Both the position numbers and the translations under genes were made by a program. A DNA stretch of 64,000 nucleotides. Origin: Enterococcus haemoperoxidus ATCC BAA-382 (lineage in GTDB: Bacteria > Bacillota > Bacilli > Lactobacillales > Enterococcaceae). This document shows positions 54,628 to 64,000 of the stretch, piece by piece (the first letter of the stretch is position 1; each line of letters begins with the position of its first letter). Where the stretch lies: positions 197,464 through 261,463 of the forward strand of contig NZ_KE136479.1 of NCBI RefSeq assembly GCF_000407165.1, given 5' to 3'. The notes beneath the pieces were generated by a model that worked only from the letters and a program-made list of their open reading frames with translations, had not been told where the DNA came from and searched no databases.

Positions 54628-56967
54628 ATGATTGTAAATGAAAATTATCAGATCAATTATCAACAATTACAGGCAGAACAAGCTATGTTTTGCAAAGAAA
54701 CCACCATTTTGATCGTCTTAAAAGGAAGTATGTTTATTACTATAGAAGAAACAACGAATCAAGTAAGTGCAGGAGAAGTGTTTGTAGTCAATGCAGGGGA
54801 TCATTTAATTTTGACTGCTGAGGCAACACAAAATTGTACTTATTTGCAATTAGGAATCAATAGTGTTTTCTTTGCGGCACAATTTCCCGCTTTTTTCTAT
54901 ACTCGATTTGACTGTACACCAATCCAAAAAGAACATGGGAAAATGCCTGCGATTGCAGCTCTAAGAAGGCAAGTTGCGGAGTTATGTTTAGTTGAATTAA
55001 GTGATGATCCTTCAAAAAGGCTCAAGATTACATTATTTTTAACTCAGATCATTTTGTCTCTGGTTCATCATTTTCAAAAAGAAGAAGTGACAGAATATCA
55101 TCCTTCAGACAATCAAAAATTAAGGGAAATTTTGGACTATATCGAAGAGCATTATCATGAAGGTGTTTTATTATCTGATGTAGCAGAATATTTTTTTATG
55201 TCGGATTCCTCTTTATCGAAGTTTTTTAAGAATGAAACTGGAGAGTACTTTTCTCATTATGTGCGGACGATTTGTGTGAAACACAGTTTATCAGAGTTGC
55301 TGTATACGAAAAAAAGTATCGAGCAAATTGCTTTAGATAGTGGTTTTAGTAATAGCAAAACCTATCGTCAACACTTTAAAAAAATCTTTAATGATTCTCC
55401 AACTAGTTATCGTTCATCTCACTTAGAACAAACGAAAGCACCGCAGACAATCAAACAAGTTGCGCAAACAACAGAGCTTCAAATCAAAGAAATTTTGGTT
55501 CCATTATATAGTTATATTCAAACCGGTTTAGAAGAATCTCGTCCTTCAGAATTATCGTTAAAGACTAAACAGCTTCATATTACAACGGAACAATCCGTAG
55601 TCGATTATTTAAAAAAAGACGTGATCATTCATGTTGGTTCATGGGAAGCGTTAGCTTCTAAGAAAATACAAAGTGAGATTTTGAATATAAAAAAGCAAAT
55701 TGGCATCAAGTATATTAGTATCCAATCGTTATTTACACAAGTCCCTTTATCCGTTCAGATCCATCAAGAAGCTGGGATGAATTCATTTCCTGCGTTTGAA
55801 CAGTGGGACTACATTCTAACATTTTTAGAAGATGCTCGGCTGGAACTTCTTTTTCAGTTGTCACTTGTAGAATTTAAGCAACTTAGTCTTAGCTTGAAAC
55901 AGATTTGTCGTAAATTTTTCCGACATGTTCAAAATAAGTTTGGAACAAAAATGACGGAGCAATGGAAGGTTAATTGTCTCTTTAAAGGTCAAAATCTTGT
56001 AGAATACTATCCAGAATTTCTAGAAGTAAAAAAATTACTAGTTGAGATCGCACCTAAAATAGCTGTAGGAGCAGAAATCCCTTCACCTGACCCGTTTTTT
56101 GAGCAAAAGGATCCAGAGCAAACGCGTTTTTTTTGTGAGACGATTGCAATAAAGTGTGAATTCCTGTCATTTTCTGCCGAACCTAATTATGTGTTTCAAA
56201 ATTTGGATAGTACCTTTCCGGATTTAAAAAATTATCATCAATATGTGCTGAATAAAACCCTGCATATCAAGCATATTCTAAAGGAATATGAAATCAAACT
56301 GCCGCTTTATCTTACTGAATGGAACACATTGACTGGGATGACAAGAAATAGTAATGGAACATTCTTTAGAGGAGCGATTATTTTAAAAGATCTTTTAATG
56401 TTGGATACATTGGTAGATGGGTTCGGTTTTTGGTTGAATATCGAGTTGTATGAGAAACAAACACAAGAACGCCCCTTAAAAAATGATGGATTGGAGTTAT
56501 TTCATTTTTATAGTGGAAAAAGACCTGTCTATTTTTGTTTATGGCTAGCTAGAAGGATGGAAGGGAAGGTTTTGGCACAAGGTGAAGAGTATCTATTGAC
56601 CTACATCAATGGCAAGTACCAGTTGTTGTTGTTTAATACGAATTATTTTGATCCTCATCTTTCTTCTGAAGAAGCTTTTCTTGAAAGCCAGGCTGTGACC
56701 TTTGAGATTGAATTAGTAACAGTTACACTAGCGCATTATCAGATCAAGCAAATTGATTTTAATCGGCACAATGGAGCGTTATTTTACACTTATGAAGAGT
56801 TCCGTAATGCTGAAGCACTTGATTTTGAAACGCAAAAATATGTTGTAGATAGTACTAGACCGAAGATCAAAGTTTTTGATACTCAAGTTGAGGATGCGTT
56901 TAATTATTATGTGACACTAGATACAAACGGTATCGTGCTGTTGGAGTTGACACCAATCATAGAATGA
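54628..56967 (+). CDS. AraC regulator fused to a GH39-like domain
   Basis: A 779-residue protein. A cupin-like sensor (about 1-95) is followed by an AraC helix-turn-helix pair at 164-263 (LLSDVAEYFFMSDSSLSKFF and IEQIALDSGFSNSKTYRQHF). The last 450 residues resemble a GH39 beta-xylosidase barrel. LTEWN with E564 sits where the nucleophile should be. The acid/base WNEP motif is replaced near 446-454 (WKVNCLFKG), so it is probably a sugar sensor and not an enzyme. It is divergent from the amidohydrolase operon. Confidence 0.8.
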   Translation: MIVNENYQINYQQLQAEQAMFCKETTILIVLKGSMFITIEETTNQVSAGEVFVVNAGDHLILTAEATQNCTYLQLGINSVFFAAQFPAFFYTRFDCTPIQKEHGKMPAIAALRRQVAELCLVELSDDPSKRLKITLFLTQIILSLVHHFQKEEVTEYHPSDNQKLREILDYIEEHYHEGVLLSDVAEYFFMSDSSLSKFFKNETGEYFSHYVRTICVKHSLSELLYTKKSIEQIALDSGFSNSKTYRQHFKKIFNDSPTSYRSSHLEQTKAPQTIKQVAQTTELQIKEILVPLYSYIQTGLEESRPSELSLKTKQLHITTEQSVVDYLKKDVIIHVGSWEALASKKIQSEILNIKKQIGIKYISIQSLFTQVPLSVQIHQEAGMNSFPAFEQWDYILTFLEDARLELLFQLSLVEFKQLSLSLKQICRKFFRHVQNKFGTKMTEQWKVNCLFKGQNLVEYYPEFLEVKKLLVEIAPKIAVGAEIPSPDPFFEQKDPEQTRFFCETIAIKCEFLSFSAEPNYVFQNLDSTFPDLKNYHQYVLNKTLHIKHILKEYEIKLPLYLTEWNTLTGMTRNSNGTFFRGAIILKDLLMLDTLVDGFGFWLNIELYEKQTQERPLKNDGLELFHFYSGKRPVYFCLWLARRMEGKVLAQGEEYLLTYINGKYQLLLFNTNYFDPHLSSEEAFLESQAVTFEIELVTVTLAHYQIKQIDFNRHNGALFYTYEEFRNAEALDFETQKYVVDSTRPKIKVFDTQVEDAFNYYVTLDTNGIVLLELTPIIE

Positions 56968-57049
56968 AAGTAAAACTCGTTTCCTTGACGAATACATTTT
57001 TACTAGTTAGTATTTAACCAATACAGGTAATTGGAGAGGGAGAAGCAAA

Positions 57050-57523
57050 ATGAGTATCTATGATTATCAAGTAAAAACAACAAATGATGAGACGGTTTCG
57101 TTGGAAGCGTATCGAGGAAAAGTGCTCTTGATCGTGAATACTGCAACTGGTTGTGGGTTTACACCTCAGTATGAAGGGTTGGAAAACTTATATAAAAAGT
57201 ATCGTGAACAAGGCTTGGAGATTCTAGATTTTCCTTGTAATCAGTTTGGCCATCAAGCGCCTGGTACAGACCAAGAAATCAGTGACTTTTGTCAGTTGAC
57301 GTATCAAACAACGTTTCAAACGTTTGGAAAAATCGATGTGAATGGCGAAAATGCTGATCCTTTGTATGATTTTTTAAAAGGTGAAAAAGGTGGTCTTTTA
57401 GGTGGCGCGATCAAGTGGAACTTTACTAAGTTTTTAGTGGATCGTGAAGGGAATGTGGTAAAACGTTTTGCGCCCACCGTTGAACCAGAGAAAATTGCTG
57501 GAGATATTGAAAAATTACTATAA
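57050..57523 (+). CDS. gpx: Glutathione peroxidase family protein
   Basis: A 157-residue thiol peroxidase that reduces hydroperoxides. The catalytic tetrad is C35 (NTATGCGFTPQ), Q65 (FPCNQFGHQ), W123 and N124 (IKWNFTKFLV). Cysteine replaces selenocysteine. C81 lies where the resolving cysteine of thioredoxin-dependent forms is found, so thioredoxin may be the real reductant. GGAGAGGGAG precedes the ATG. The tail VEPEKIAGDIEKLL is typical. Confidence 0.92.
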   Translation: MSIYDYQVKTTNDETVSLEAYRGKVLLIVNTATGCGFTPQYEGLENLYKKYREQGLEILDFPCNQFGHQAPGTDQEISDFCQLTYQTTFQTFGKIDVNGENADPLYDFLKGEKGGLLGGAIKWNFTKFLVDREGNVVKRFAPTVEPEKIAGDIEKLL

Positions 57524-57541
57524 GAAATACTTTTTTTATTC

Positions 57542-57636
57542 TTGATATCATGAATCATCTCACGATATAATGATCTTGCTAAGAAAAAATACAAAGAGTA
57601 ATCCCCTGGATAGTGCGATATCCAGGGGATTTTTGT
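57542..57636 (+). other. Promoter plus immediate terminator in the kdp upstream region
   Basis: TTGATA (57542-57547), 18 bases and TATAAT (57566-57571) form a good promoter. About 25 bases after its expected start comes a perfect hairpin ATCCCCTGGATA/TATCCAGGGGAT (57602-57631) with TTTTT. This would give a transcript of about 60 bases: an attenuator, a small RNA, or only the gpx terminator with a chance promoter. Confidence 0.45.
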
Positions 57637-57887
57637 GGGCTAATGTCGCCATATCTACTGTTACTTCTGTATTTGTTATTCAGCCAATACTCAAATAATG
57701 AGATTAGGATCCCAACAAGAAGCGTACAGACAAGTGCTACAGATCTCCATCCAGTCGCAGGACTGTAAGATAGGCGATGTGCAAAGCTGAAAGTGAATTC
57801 ATTTTTTTCTGATGTTTTAGCATGGAATAAATTGAAACCCCTTACTAGTATAAAGATTATATAAAGAACCAATCCCAACTTTAACAC
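57579..57887 (-). CDS. Possible small membrane protein
   Basis: A 102-codon frame starting GTG with two hydrophobic segments (about 2-17 and 48-66). There is no good ribosome site, and its last codons are the terminator hairpin. It could be real or an accident of the 420-base gap before kdpF, which otherwise holds only the hairpin and an operator-like palindrome. Confidence 0.25.
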   Translation of the reverse strand: MLKLGLVLYIIFILVRGFNLFHAKTSEKNEFTFSFAHRLSYSPATGWRSVALVCTLLVGILISLFEYWLNNKYRSNSRYGDISPQKSPGYRTIQGITLCIFS

Positions 57888-57894
57888 TATCTTT

Positions 57895-57910
57895 ATATCA
57901 AATTTGATAT
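57895..57910. promoter_or_regulatory. 16-bp perfect palindrome before kdpF
   Basis: ATATCAAATTTGATAT is its own reverse complement and lies 33 bases before the kdpF start. It is a candidate operator for the kdp operon, perhaps for KdpE or another regulator. Confidence 0.45.
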
Positions 57911-57943
57911 CCTATTTTTATCAAATGAAGGAGAGGAATTTTG

Positions 57944-58024
57944 ATGACGATTATTTCCGGAATTATTGCAGCATTACTGCTAATTTATTTATTCTATGAA
58001 CTATTTTGGGGGGATCAACAGTGA
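57944..58024 (+). CDS. kdpF: Potassium-transporting ATPase small subunit KdpF
   Basis: A 26-residue single-helix peptide, [20 protein letters not shown] and then FWGDQQ. It starts after AAGGAGAGG and ends in TGA overlapping the GTG start of kdpA. KdpF stabilises the KdpABC complex. Position, size and hydrophobic profile fit well. Confidence 0.88.
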   Translation: MTIISGIIAALLLIYLFYELFWGDQQ

Positions 58025-59703
58025 GCGCTATTTTTATTCAACAAGCTATCTTTTTTATTGTATTGATCGGTTTAGCCGTTCCGCTAGGCTTTTATATTCA
58101 TAAAGTGATGACAGGTCAAAAAACACTCCTGACCAGAATCATCAATCCAATTGAAAATACAATCTATCGTTTTTTAGGAACACCAGCTCAAAAAGAAATG
58201 AATGCAAAACAATATAGTTTTAGCGTATTATTTTTTAGTTTATTTTCTCTGTTATTACTTATGGCAATGATGTTGGGACAACAGTTTTTACCGCTAAATC
58301 CAGAAAAACTTCCTGGTACCAGCTTTTCCTTGGCGTTTAACACGGCTGCAAGTTTTGTGACGAATACGAACTGGCAGGCATACGCTGGAGAGGATACATT
58401 GTCGATCTTTACGCAAGCTTTCGGGCTGACTGTTCAAAACTTTGTATCAGCGGCGGTCGGAATTGCTGTGTTGTTTGTTTTATTAAGAGGCTTTACGAAT
58501 CGAACAACAAAATATATTGGGAACTTTTGGCAAGATTTAACAAGAATCACCTTATACGTTTTGTTGCCACTTTCTTTTATTGTTTCATTGATCTTGATTT
58601 CTCAAGGTGTCGTTCAAACATTTGCTGGTTCAGTTGAAACGACAAGTTTAGAGTTAGGACAAAAAATCTTCTTACCTTTAGGAACAGTTGCCAGCCAAGT
58701 TGCGATCAAACAATTAGGAACTAACGGCGGCGGTTTTTATGGTGGGAACTCTACGTACCCTTTTGAAAATCCCAATTTGATCAGTAATTTTGTGGAAAAT
58801 ATTTCGATTTTACTGATTCCAGCTGCTTTGATCGTCGCATTTGGCTTGTACGTTAAAGAGTGGAAACAAGGCAGAACGATCATGATCGTGTCGCTCGGTT
58901 TTTTAATTGCTGCAATGATTGGTGTGACATTAAGCGAATATTATGGTCCACAGTTTAGTCATGTGCTTGGACAAATGAACTTAGAAGGAAAAGAAATGCG
59001 TTTTGGTGTTGGTTGGTCTAGTCTTTGGGCGGTTAGTACAACAGCTGCTTCTAATGGTTCGATCAATGCCATGTTAGATAGTTTTATGCCATTAGGTGGA
59101 TTGATTCCGATGTTTTTGATGCAATTAGGAGAGATTATTTTTGGTGGTACAGGAAGTGGCTTATATGGAATGATTGCTTTTATCTTATTAGCAATATTTA
59201 TTGCAGGTTTACTAGTTGGACGTACGCCAGAATACCTTGGGAAAAAAATCGAGCCTTTTGATATGAAGATGGTTTGTTTAGTCATTTTAACGCCGCTTCT
59301 TTTAACACTGTTAGGTACAATGTTATTCATCTTAAATCCGCAAGCAATGAGTTGGTTGACGAATTCAGGACCGCATGCTTTTTCAGAAGTTCTCTATGGT
59401 TTTTCTTCTCTAGCCAATAACAACGGGAGTGCTTTTGCAGGATTGACGGCAGATACAACATTCTTGAATATTCTAGGTGGTATGATCATGATTTTTTCTC
59501 GGTTTATTCCAATGCTTGCAATCATTTATCTTGCGGCTAATTTAGGGAAAAAGAAAATCGTAGCAACTGGCTCAGGTACACTTTCAACAACCAATGCAAC
59601 ATTTGTGACAATGCTGATCATTGTGATTTTAGTTATTGGGGCATTAAGCTTCTTACCAGCAATGGCATTGGGGCCAATTGCGGAACATTTCATTACAAAA
59701 TAA
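58021..59703 (+). CDS. kdpA: Potassium-transporting ATPase channel subunit KdpA
   Basis: A 560-residue membrane subunit that selects and passes K+. It has the four selectivity segments typical of the superfamily of K+ transporters: [53 protein letters not shown] and [13 protein letters not shown]. An upstream TTG at 58006 is in frame, but GGGGGG is right for the GTG at 58021, overlapping the kdpF stop as GTGA. Confidence 0.96.
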   Translation: MSAIFIQQAIFFIVLIGLAVPLGFYIHKVMTGQKTLLTRIINPIENTIYRFLGTPAQKEMNAKQYSFSVLFFSLFSLLLLMAMMLGQQFLPLNPEKLPGTSFSLAFNTAASFVTNTNWQAYAGEDTLSIFTQAFGLTVQNFVSAAVGIAVLFVLLRGFTNRTTKYIGNFWQDLTRITLYVLLPLSFIVSLILISQGVVQTFAGSVETTSLELGQKIFLPLGTVASQVAIKQLGTNGGGFYGGNSTYPFENPNLISNFVENISILLIPAALIVAFGLYVKEWKQGRTIMIVSLGFLIAAMIGVTLSEYYGPQFSHVLGQMNLEGKEMRFGVGWSSLWAVSTTAASNGSINAMLDSFMPLGGLIPMFLMQLGEIIFGGTGSGLYGMIAFILLAIFIAGLLVGRTPEYLGKKIEPFDMKMVCLVILTPLLLTLLGTMLFILNPQAMSWLTNSGPHAFSEVLYGFSSLANNNGSAFAGLTADTTFLNILGGMIMIFSRFIPMLAIIYLAANLGKKKIVATGSGTLSTTNATFVTMLIIVILVIGALSFLPAMALGPIAEHFITK

Positions 59704-59722
59704 GTAAAAGAAGGGGATTCTT

Positions 59723-61783
59723 TTGAAAAATACGCAAAATAAGCGCAATGTTTATATGGATGCTTTTAAATCTTCTTTTAAAAAACTTGCGCCAAACATT
59801 CAAGTTAAAAATCCAGTGATGCTGGTGGTTTATACAGGAGCGATCTTAACAACGATTCTTTATGTTCTAACATTTTTTGGCCATACAGATGCAAACCCGT
59901 TTTTTATTTTAGCGATTGCCATTATTTTATGGCTGACGATTCTATTCGCCAACTTTGCTGAAGCAATTGCTGAAGGGCGAGGAAAGGCTCAAGCTGAAAG
60001 TTTAAAACAGGCTAAAAAAGATGTTACAGCACATAAAGTGGATTCTTTAGAGGATGCAAAAAATCAAAAATTCACCCAAATCAAATCGTCTGAACTGAAA
60101 AAAGGTGATCTTGTCTATGTGGCTGTTAATGAACAAATCCCGATGGATGGTGATGTGATCGATGGGGCAGCATCTGTAGATGAAAGTGCGATCACAGGGG
60201 AATCAGCACCAGTGATTCGTGAATCAGGTGGAGACCGCAGTGCCGTAACGGGAGGAACAACAGTAGTTTCGGATTACCTCGTGATTAAAGTTACCGCTGA
60301 AAATGGTGAATCCTTCTTAGATAAAATGATTTCAATGGTGGAAGGAACAGAACGGAAGAAAACACCAAATGAAATCGGCTTACAAATTATTTTGATTATG
60401 TTAACGATTATTTTCTTAGTCGTTTCGGCAACATTACTACCATTCACGAAATTCTCAAGCGAATTAGTAGGAACAGGCTCAGCTTTATCTTTAACGGTAA
60501 TTATTGCTTTACTCGTTTGTTTAGCACCTACTACGATTGGGGCATTGGTCTCTTCTATCGGGATAGCTGGAATGAGTCGTTTGAATAAAGAAAACGTTAT
60601 TGCCATGAGCGGACGTGCAATCGAAGCTGCCGGTGACGTTGATATTTTGTTATTGGATAAAACAGGAACGATAACTTTAGGAAATCGCCGCGCTAGCGAA
60701 TTTATCCCAGTGACTGGTATTAAAGAATATGACTTAGCGGATGCAGCGCAACTGTCTTCTTTAGCGGATGAGACAGCTGAGGGACGAAGTATTGTAATCT
60801 TAGCGAAAGATAAATTTGATATCCGTGGTCGGGAACTCAATGACGTCGAAGTCGAGTTCATTGAATTTACAGCCAAAACAAGAATGAGCGGTATCAATTA
60901 TCAAGGAGATGAAATCCGTAAAGGTGCTGCAGATACAATGAAGAATTATGTAGAAGCAAACGGTAGTATATATCCTGAAGAGTGTGACTTGATTGTTCAA
61001 CGAGTAGCCAATGAAGGTGGAACACCATTAGTAGTGGTTAAAAATAACCAAGTTTTCGGTGTGATCTACTTAAAAGATATCGTGAAGAATGGTGTCAAAG
61101 AAAAATTTGATGATATGCGTAAAATGGGTATCAAAACCATTATGATCACTGGAGATAATCCGATGACGGCAGCCGCGATCGCTGCTGAAGCTGGCGTGGA
61201 TGATTTCTTAGCAGAAGCAACGCCAGAAAATAAAATGAGCTTGATTCGTGAGTATCAAGAAAAAGGACACCTTGTGGCAATGACAGGAGACGGCACTAAT
61301 GATGCGCCAGCCTTAGCTCAAGCAGATGTAGCCGTGGCAATGAATACAGGTACACAAGCAGCCAAAGAAGCAGGGAATATGATCGATTTAGATTCTAGTC
61401 CAACTAAATTAATCAGCATTGTAAAAATTGGTAAACAATTATTGATGACACGCGGTGCTTTAACTACATTTAGTATCGCCAACGATATTGCAAAATACTT
61501 TGCGATCATCCCGGTGTTGTTTTTCAGTATTTATCCTGCACTAGATGCGTTGAACATTATGAGATTGACTAGCCCGACTACTGCAATTTTGTCAGCGATC
61601 ATCTATAATGCGTTTATTATTGTAGCCTTGATTCCATTGGCATTAAAAGGTGTATCATATAAGGAAAAACCAGCTAGTCAGATTTTACGCCACAATTTAT
61701 TGGTTTATGGATTGGGTGGTGTCGTGGCACCATTTATCGCAATCAAATTGATCGATATTTTCTTGACATTGATTTTGTATTAA
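59723..61783 (+). CDS. kdpB: Potassium-transporting ATPase catalytic subunit KdpB
   Basis: A 686-residue P-type ATPase that energises KdpA. It has the actuator loop AITGESAPV (TGES), the phosphorylation site [16 protein letters not shown]-binding KTRMSGIN and KGAADTM in the nucleotide domain, and the hinge [14 protein letters not shown]. The start is TTG at 59723 with AAGGGGA nine bases upstream. Length is normal. Confidence 0.97.
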   Translation: MKNTQNKRNVYMDAFKSSFKKLAPNIQVKNPVMLVVYTGAILTTILYVLTFFGHTDANPFFILAIAIILWLTILFANFAEAIAEGRGKAQAESLKQAKKDVTAHKVDSLEDAKNQKFTQIKSSELKKGDLVYVAVNEQIPMDGDVIDGAASVDESAITGESAPVIRESGGDRSAVTGGTTVVSDYLVIKVTAENGESFLDKMISMVEGTERKKTPNEIGLQIILIMLTIIFLVVSATLLPFTKFSSELVGTGSALSLTVIIALLVCLAPTTIGALVSSIGIAGMSRLNKENVIAMSGRAIEAAGDVDILLLDKTGTITLGNRRASEFIPVTGIKEYDLADAAQLSSLADETAEGRSIVILAKDKFDIRGRELNDVEVEFIEFTAKTRMSGINYQGDEIRKGAADTMKNYVEANGSIYPEECDLIVQRVANEGGTPLVVVKNNQVFGVIYLKDIVKNGVKEKFDDMRKMGIKTIMITGDNPMTAAAIAAEAGVDDFLAEATPENKMSLIREYQEKGHLVAMTGDGTNDAPALAQADVAVAMNTGTQAAKEAGNMIDLDSSPTKLISIVKIGKQLLMTRGALTTFSIANDIAKYFAIIPVLFFSIYPALDALNIMRLTSPTTAILSAIIYNAFIIVALIPLALKGVSYKEKPASQILRHNLLVYGLGGVVAPFIAIKLIDIFLTLILY

Positions 61784-61865
61784 GTACGTTGAAATATGTC
61801 AAAAAATATAGGATTTACTAGAAAAACGATGGGTCATTACACTTTTAGATTAGGAGAGAAAAATA

Positions 61866-62396
61866 GTGAAAAAAATTATGATTGCATCATTAAAAAGTAT
61901 TTTAGTATTCACTTTACTGTGCGGTGTAGTTTATACAGTTGCAGTCACTCTTGTTGGTCAAGTTGTCTTTTCAGCTCAAGCCAACGGTAGTTTAGTCAAA
62001 AAACAAGAAGCTGGGAAAACTGTAGTGATTGGATCTAAATTGATTGGTCAATCATTTGTTGGAGACGGATATCTTCATGGACGCCCAAGTGAAGTGAGTC
62101 AATTATCACCTGTTTCAAAAGAACAAAAAGAACGAGTTGAAAAACGAGTCGAAAAAATCGCTGCAACAGATATTCCCGTTGATTTAGTGACTGCTTCAGC
62201 TAGTGGTGTCGATCCTGAAATTTCAGTTGAAGGGGCGCTTTTTCAAAGCGAACGAATCGCTGCTGCCAGAAATATGAAAAAAGAGGATGTCCATGCTATA
62301 ATCAAACAAAACATCATCGGCATGAAAATTGGTGGAATCACGTCGCAACGTGTGAATGTTTTAGGTGTTAATCACATGCTAGATGAGTCTGAATAA
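61866..62396 (+). CDS. kdpC: Potassium-transporting ATPase subunit KdpC
   Basis: A 176-residue subunit with one N-terminal helix (about 8-33) and an external domain with FVGDGYLHGRPS and the late VNVLGVNHMLDE; it connects KdpA and KdpB. The GTG start at 61866 has TAGGAGAG before it. It is 82 bases after kdpB. A dispersed repeat follows directly. Confidence 0.94.
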   Translation: MKKIMIASLKSILVFTLLCGVVYTVAVTLVGQVVFSAQANGSLVKKQEAGKTVVIGSKLIGQSFVGDGYLHGRPSEVSQLSPVSKEQKERVEKRVEKIAATDIPVDLVTASASGVDPEISVEGALFQSERIAAARNMKKEDVHAIIKQNIIGMKIGGITSQRVNVLGVNHMLDESE

Positions 62397-62545
62397 ACGG
62401 TGGAATCAAATAAACTCCTTCTTAATGCTGTAAAACACAATGAGGTACGAGTTGATGCTTTCTTTTCAAAGGCTCAGAGCAGATAAACAGTGTTGCACAG
62501 TGCTTAATTGGTTCTTGGAGTTAAAATTTTCTGCCTCAACCTAGG
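62385..62545. repeat. Dispersed repeat between kdpC and kdpD
   Basis: Contains TCTGAATAAACGGTGG, GCTGTAAAACACAATGA (62427-62443), TGTTGCACAGT (62491-62501) and TTGGTTCTTGGAGTTAAA, the same block order as at 40425-40600, with a longer middle. It overlaps the end of kdpC. Confidence 0.7.
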
Positions 62546-62565
62546 AATAAAGGATGGAACGACAA

Positions 62566-64000
62566 GTGGAAGAAGAACGTTTAGATCCAGAACAACTTTT
62601 AGCAAAATGGAAGAAGAACGAACAAAGCCTGAGGTCTGGTAGACTGAAGGTTTTCTTCGGTTATGCGGCAGGTGTGGGGAAAACTTACGCAATGCTCAAA
62701 GAAGCGCATGAACAACAAGCAGAAGGAAAAAATGTGTTGATTGGTTATGTGGAGCCACATGCACGTCCAGAAACACAGACCTTAGTGAATGGGTTACCGA
62801 CTCTATCCACCAAAACATATGAGTATAAAGGGATTCAGATCAATGAATTTGATGTGGATGCGGCACTAAAAGAAAAACCAGATATTATTTTAGTTGATGA
62901 ATTAGCCCATACAAATGCTATTGGTGCTAGAAATAGAAAAAGATATCAAGATATTGAAGAACTATTGAAAGCTGGCATTGATGTTTATACAACGGTCAAT
63001 GTGCAACATATCGAAAGTTTGAATGATGTTGTTGAGCAAGTGACAGGTATCCATATTTCAGAAACAGTTCCGGATACATTTTTTGAAACAAGTTCGCTAA
63101 AAGTCGTTGATATTGAAACGGATGAGTTATTGGATCGATTGAAGCAAGGAAAGATTTACCATTCTGAAAATGCTAGAAAAGCGATGGCAAACTTCTTTAC
63201 CTCCGACAATTTAACGTTATTAAGAGGGCTTGCCATTCGTAAAGCTTCAGATCATATCAATACGACAAATCAACAGGAAACGCAAAAAAGTACAGGGATC
63301 CATTCCAAATTACTAACGATTATTGATGAAAAAAATCCGGATATGACCAAAAAATGTTTGCGTTGGACTGCTCGTTTAGCTCAAGCTTTAGGGGCAGAAT
63401 GGATCGCATTAGAAATTTTGGAAGACACATCGGAGCATACCGAATCTGAAAATTCGAAGTTAGCAACAAAATTAGGTGGCGAAGTGGTTACTTTAGAGAG
63501 TGACAATCAACGAGAAACGATAATTCAGTATGTGAAAATGCGAGGCGTTACGGATTTAGTCATGGGTAAAATCATCAAACGGTCTCGCTTTCTTCGTTTG
63601 TATCGCCCTGATTTAGAAGACGAGCTAGTCGCGTTCATTCCAGATGTAGATATTCATTTAGTTCCTTATCAATCTAGTAAGTACTTATTGAATAAATACG
63701 CTACAAAGAAAAAGAATCTGAAAAGCATCTTCACTTGGCAAGATTTTTACATGACATGTGGACTACTTACTGTGGCAACGATTCTTTCTGAGTTTGGCTC
63801 TTACTTTCATATTGGTGATCAAAATTTGATCTTGATCTATATTCTTTTTGTGTTGCTAGTTGCTCGATTAACGACTGGGTATCTTTGGGCAGCACTGGCA
63901 TCGATTGCCAGTGTCTTGATGTTTAACTGGTTTTTTGTTGAACCGTTATATTCGTTAACCGTATATAAACAAGGATATCCAGTTACGTTGATCTTTATGC
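62566..64000 (+). CDS. kdpD: Osmosensitive K+ channel sensor kinase KdpD, 5' part
   Basis: The frame is open to the window end, so the histidine kinase core is outside. Visible parts are the N-terminal KdpD domain with Walker A FFGYAAGVGKTYAML and DELAHTNAIGARNRKRYQDIEELL, a USP-like domain (about 245-375), and the first DUF4118 membrane helices (GLLTVATILSEFG; LASIASVLMFNWFFVEPLYS). ATG at 62554 is too close to the ribosome site AAAGGATGG; GTG at 62566 is better spaced. It should sense low K+ and phosphorylate KdpE, encoded beyond the window. Confidence 0.93.
   Translation, partial: MEEERLDPEQLLAKWKKNEQSLRSGRLKVFFGYAAGVGKTYAMLKEAHEQQAEGKNVLIGYVEPHARPETQTLVNGLPTLSTKTYEYKGIQINEFDVDAALKEKPDIILVDELAHTNAIGARNRKRYQDIEELLKAGIDVYTTVNVQHIESLNDVVEQVTGIHISETVPDTFFETSSLKVVDIETDELLDRLKQGKIYHSENARKAMANFFTSDNLTLLRGLAIRKASDHINTTNQQETQKSTGIHSKLLTIIDEKNPDMTKKCLRWTARLAQALGAEWIALEILEDTSEHTESENSKLATKLGGEVVTLESDNQRETIIQYVKMRGVTDLVMGKIIKRSRFLRLYRPDLEDELVAFIPDVDIHLVPYQSSKYLLNKYATKKKNLKSIFTWQDFYMTCGLLTVATILSEFGSYFHIGDQNLILIYILFVLLVARLTTGYLWAALASIASVLMFNWFFVEPLYSLTVYKQGYPVTLIFM

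Noticed and set aside
57636-57890. c-di-AMP riboswitch before kdp
   Set aside because: I could not find the conserved ydaO motif blocks in either strand, so the leader is left without a riboswitch call.
61796-61990. 64-codon frame overlapping the kdpC start
   Set aside because: It runs out of frame into the kdpC start region, and the conserved kdpC frame explains the DNA.

Overview
The window is a low-GC Firmicute chromosome segment, almost certainly an Enterococcus. The mevalonate operon mvaK1-mvaD-mvaK2-fni, a one-piece AdhE, the tgt-yajC-comN order, an Opp peptide permease, an L20-leader infC-rpmI-rplT operon and a KdpFABCD system all point that way. The species cannot be fixed from sequence alone. 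No rRNA, tRNA or CRISPR array was recognised.

Layout. 1-1.9 kb: the 3' part of a SpaA/Cna-B repeat surface protein and a small lipoprotein. 2-5.5 kb: an aminotransferase and a glutamine-type ABC transporter (minus strand). 5.7-14 kb: GldA-like dehydrogenase, tgt, yajC, comN-like gene, adhE with Rex-like sites, GNAT, map and a VOC protein. 14.1-18.2 kb: mevalonate pathway operon (minus). 18.2-20.4 kb: a decayed stretch, a pentapeptide-repeat protein and a FUSC exporter. 20.8-27.1 kb: oppA, DUF3899 gene, oppBCDF. 27.1-28.8 kb: two tandem palindromic repeats, a nuclease-dead TnpB (TldR) and its probable guide RNA. 28.8-32.1 kb: two Cof phosphatases and the IF3-L35-L20 operon. 32.5-43.6 kb: accessory membrane proteins, a stand-alone PTS EIIC, PsiE, YeiH with a divergent LysR regulator, MepB, an atypical flavoprotein disulfide reductase and an MFS transporter. 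43.8-57.5 kb: three M20 peptidases with transporters, cardiolipin synthase, an Mga-like regulator, an AraC regulator fused to a dead GH39-like domain, and glutathione peroxidase. 57.5-64 kb: kdpFABC and the 5' part of kdpD.

The standout system is opp-TldR. The TnpB-family protein directly after oppF has lost two of three RuvC catalytic acids and most of its zinc finger. Directly after it lies a TnpB-type RNA scaffold ending in TAGTTCAC, then a guide starting TAATTATT, then a strong terminator. The same 8 bases, flanked by a TTTAA pentamer in the correct register, lie in the oppA 5' leader just downstream of its predicted promoter. I infer an RNA-guided repressor that sets the level of peptide uptake.

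Several dispersed intergenic palindromic repeats (near 14.1, 20.6, 27.2, 27.3, 40.5, 43.7 and 62.4 kb) sit at gene ends. Members of one type bracket the opp operon.
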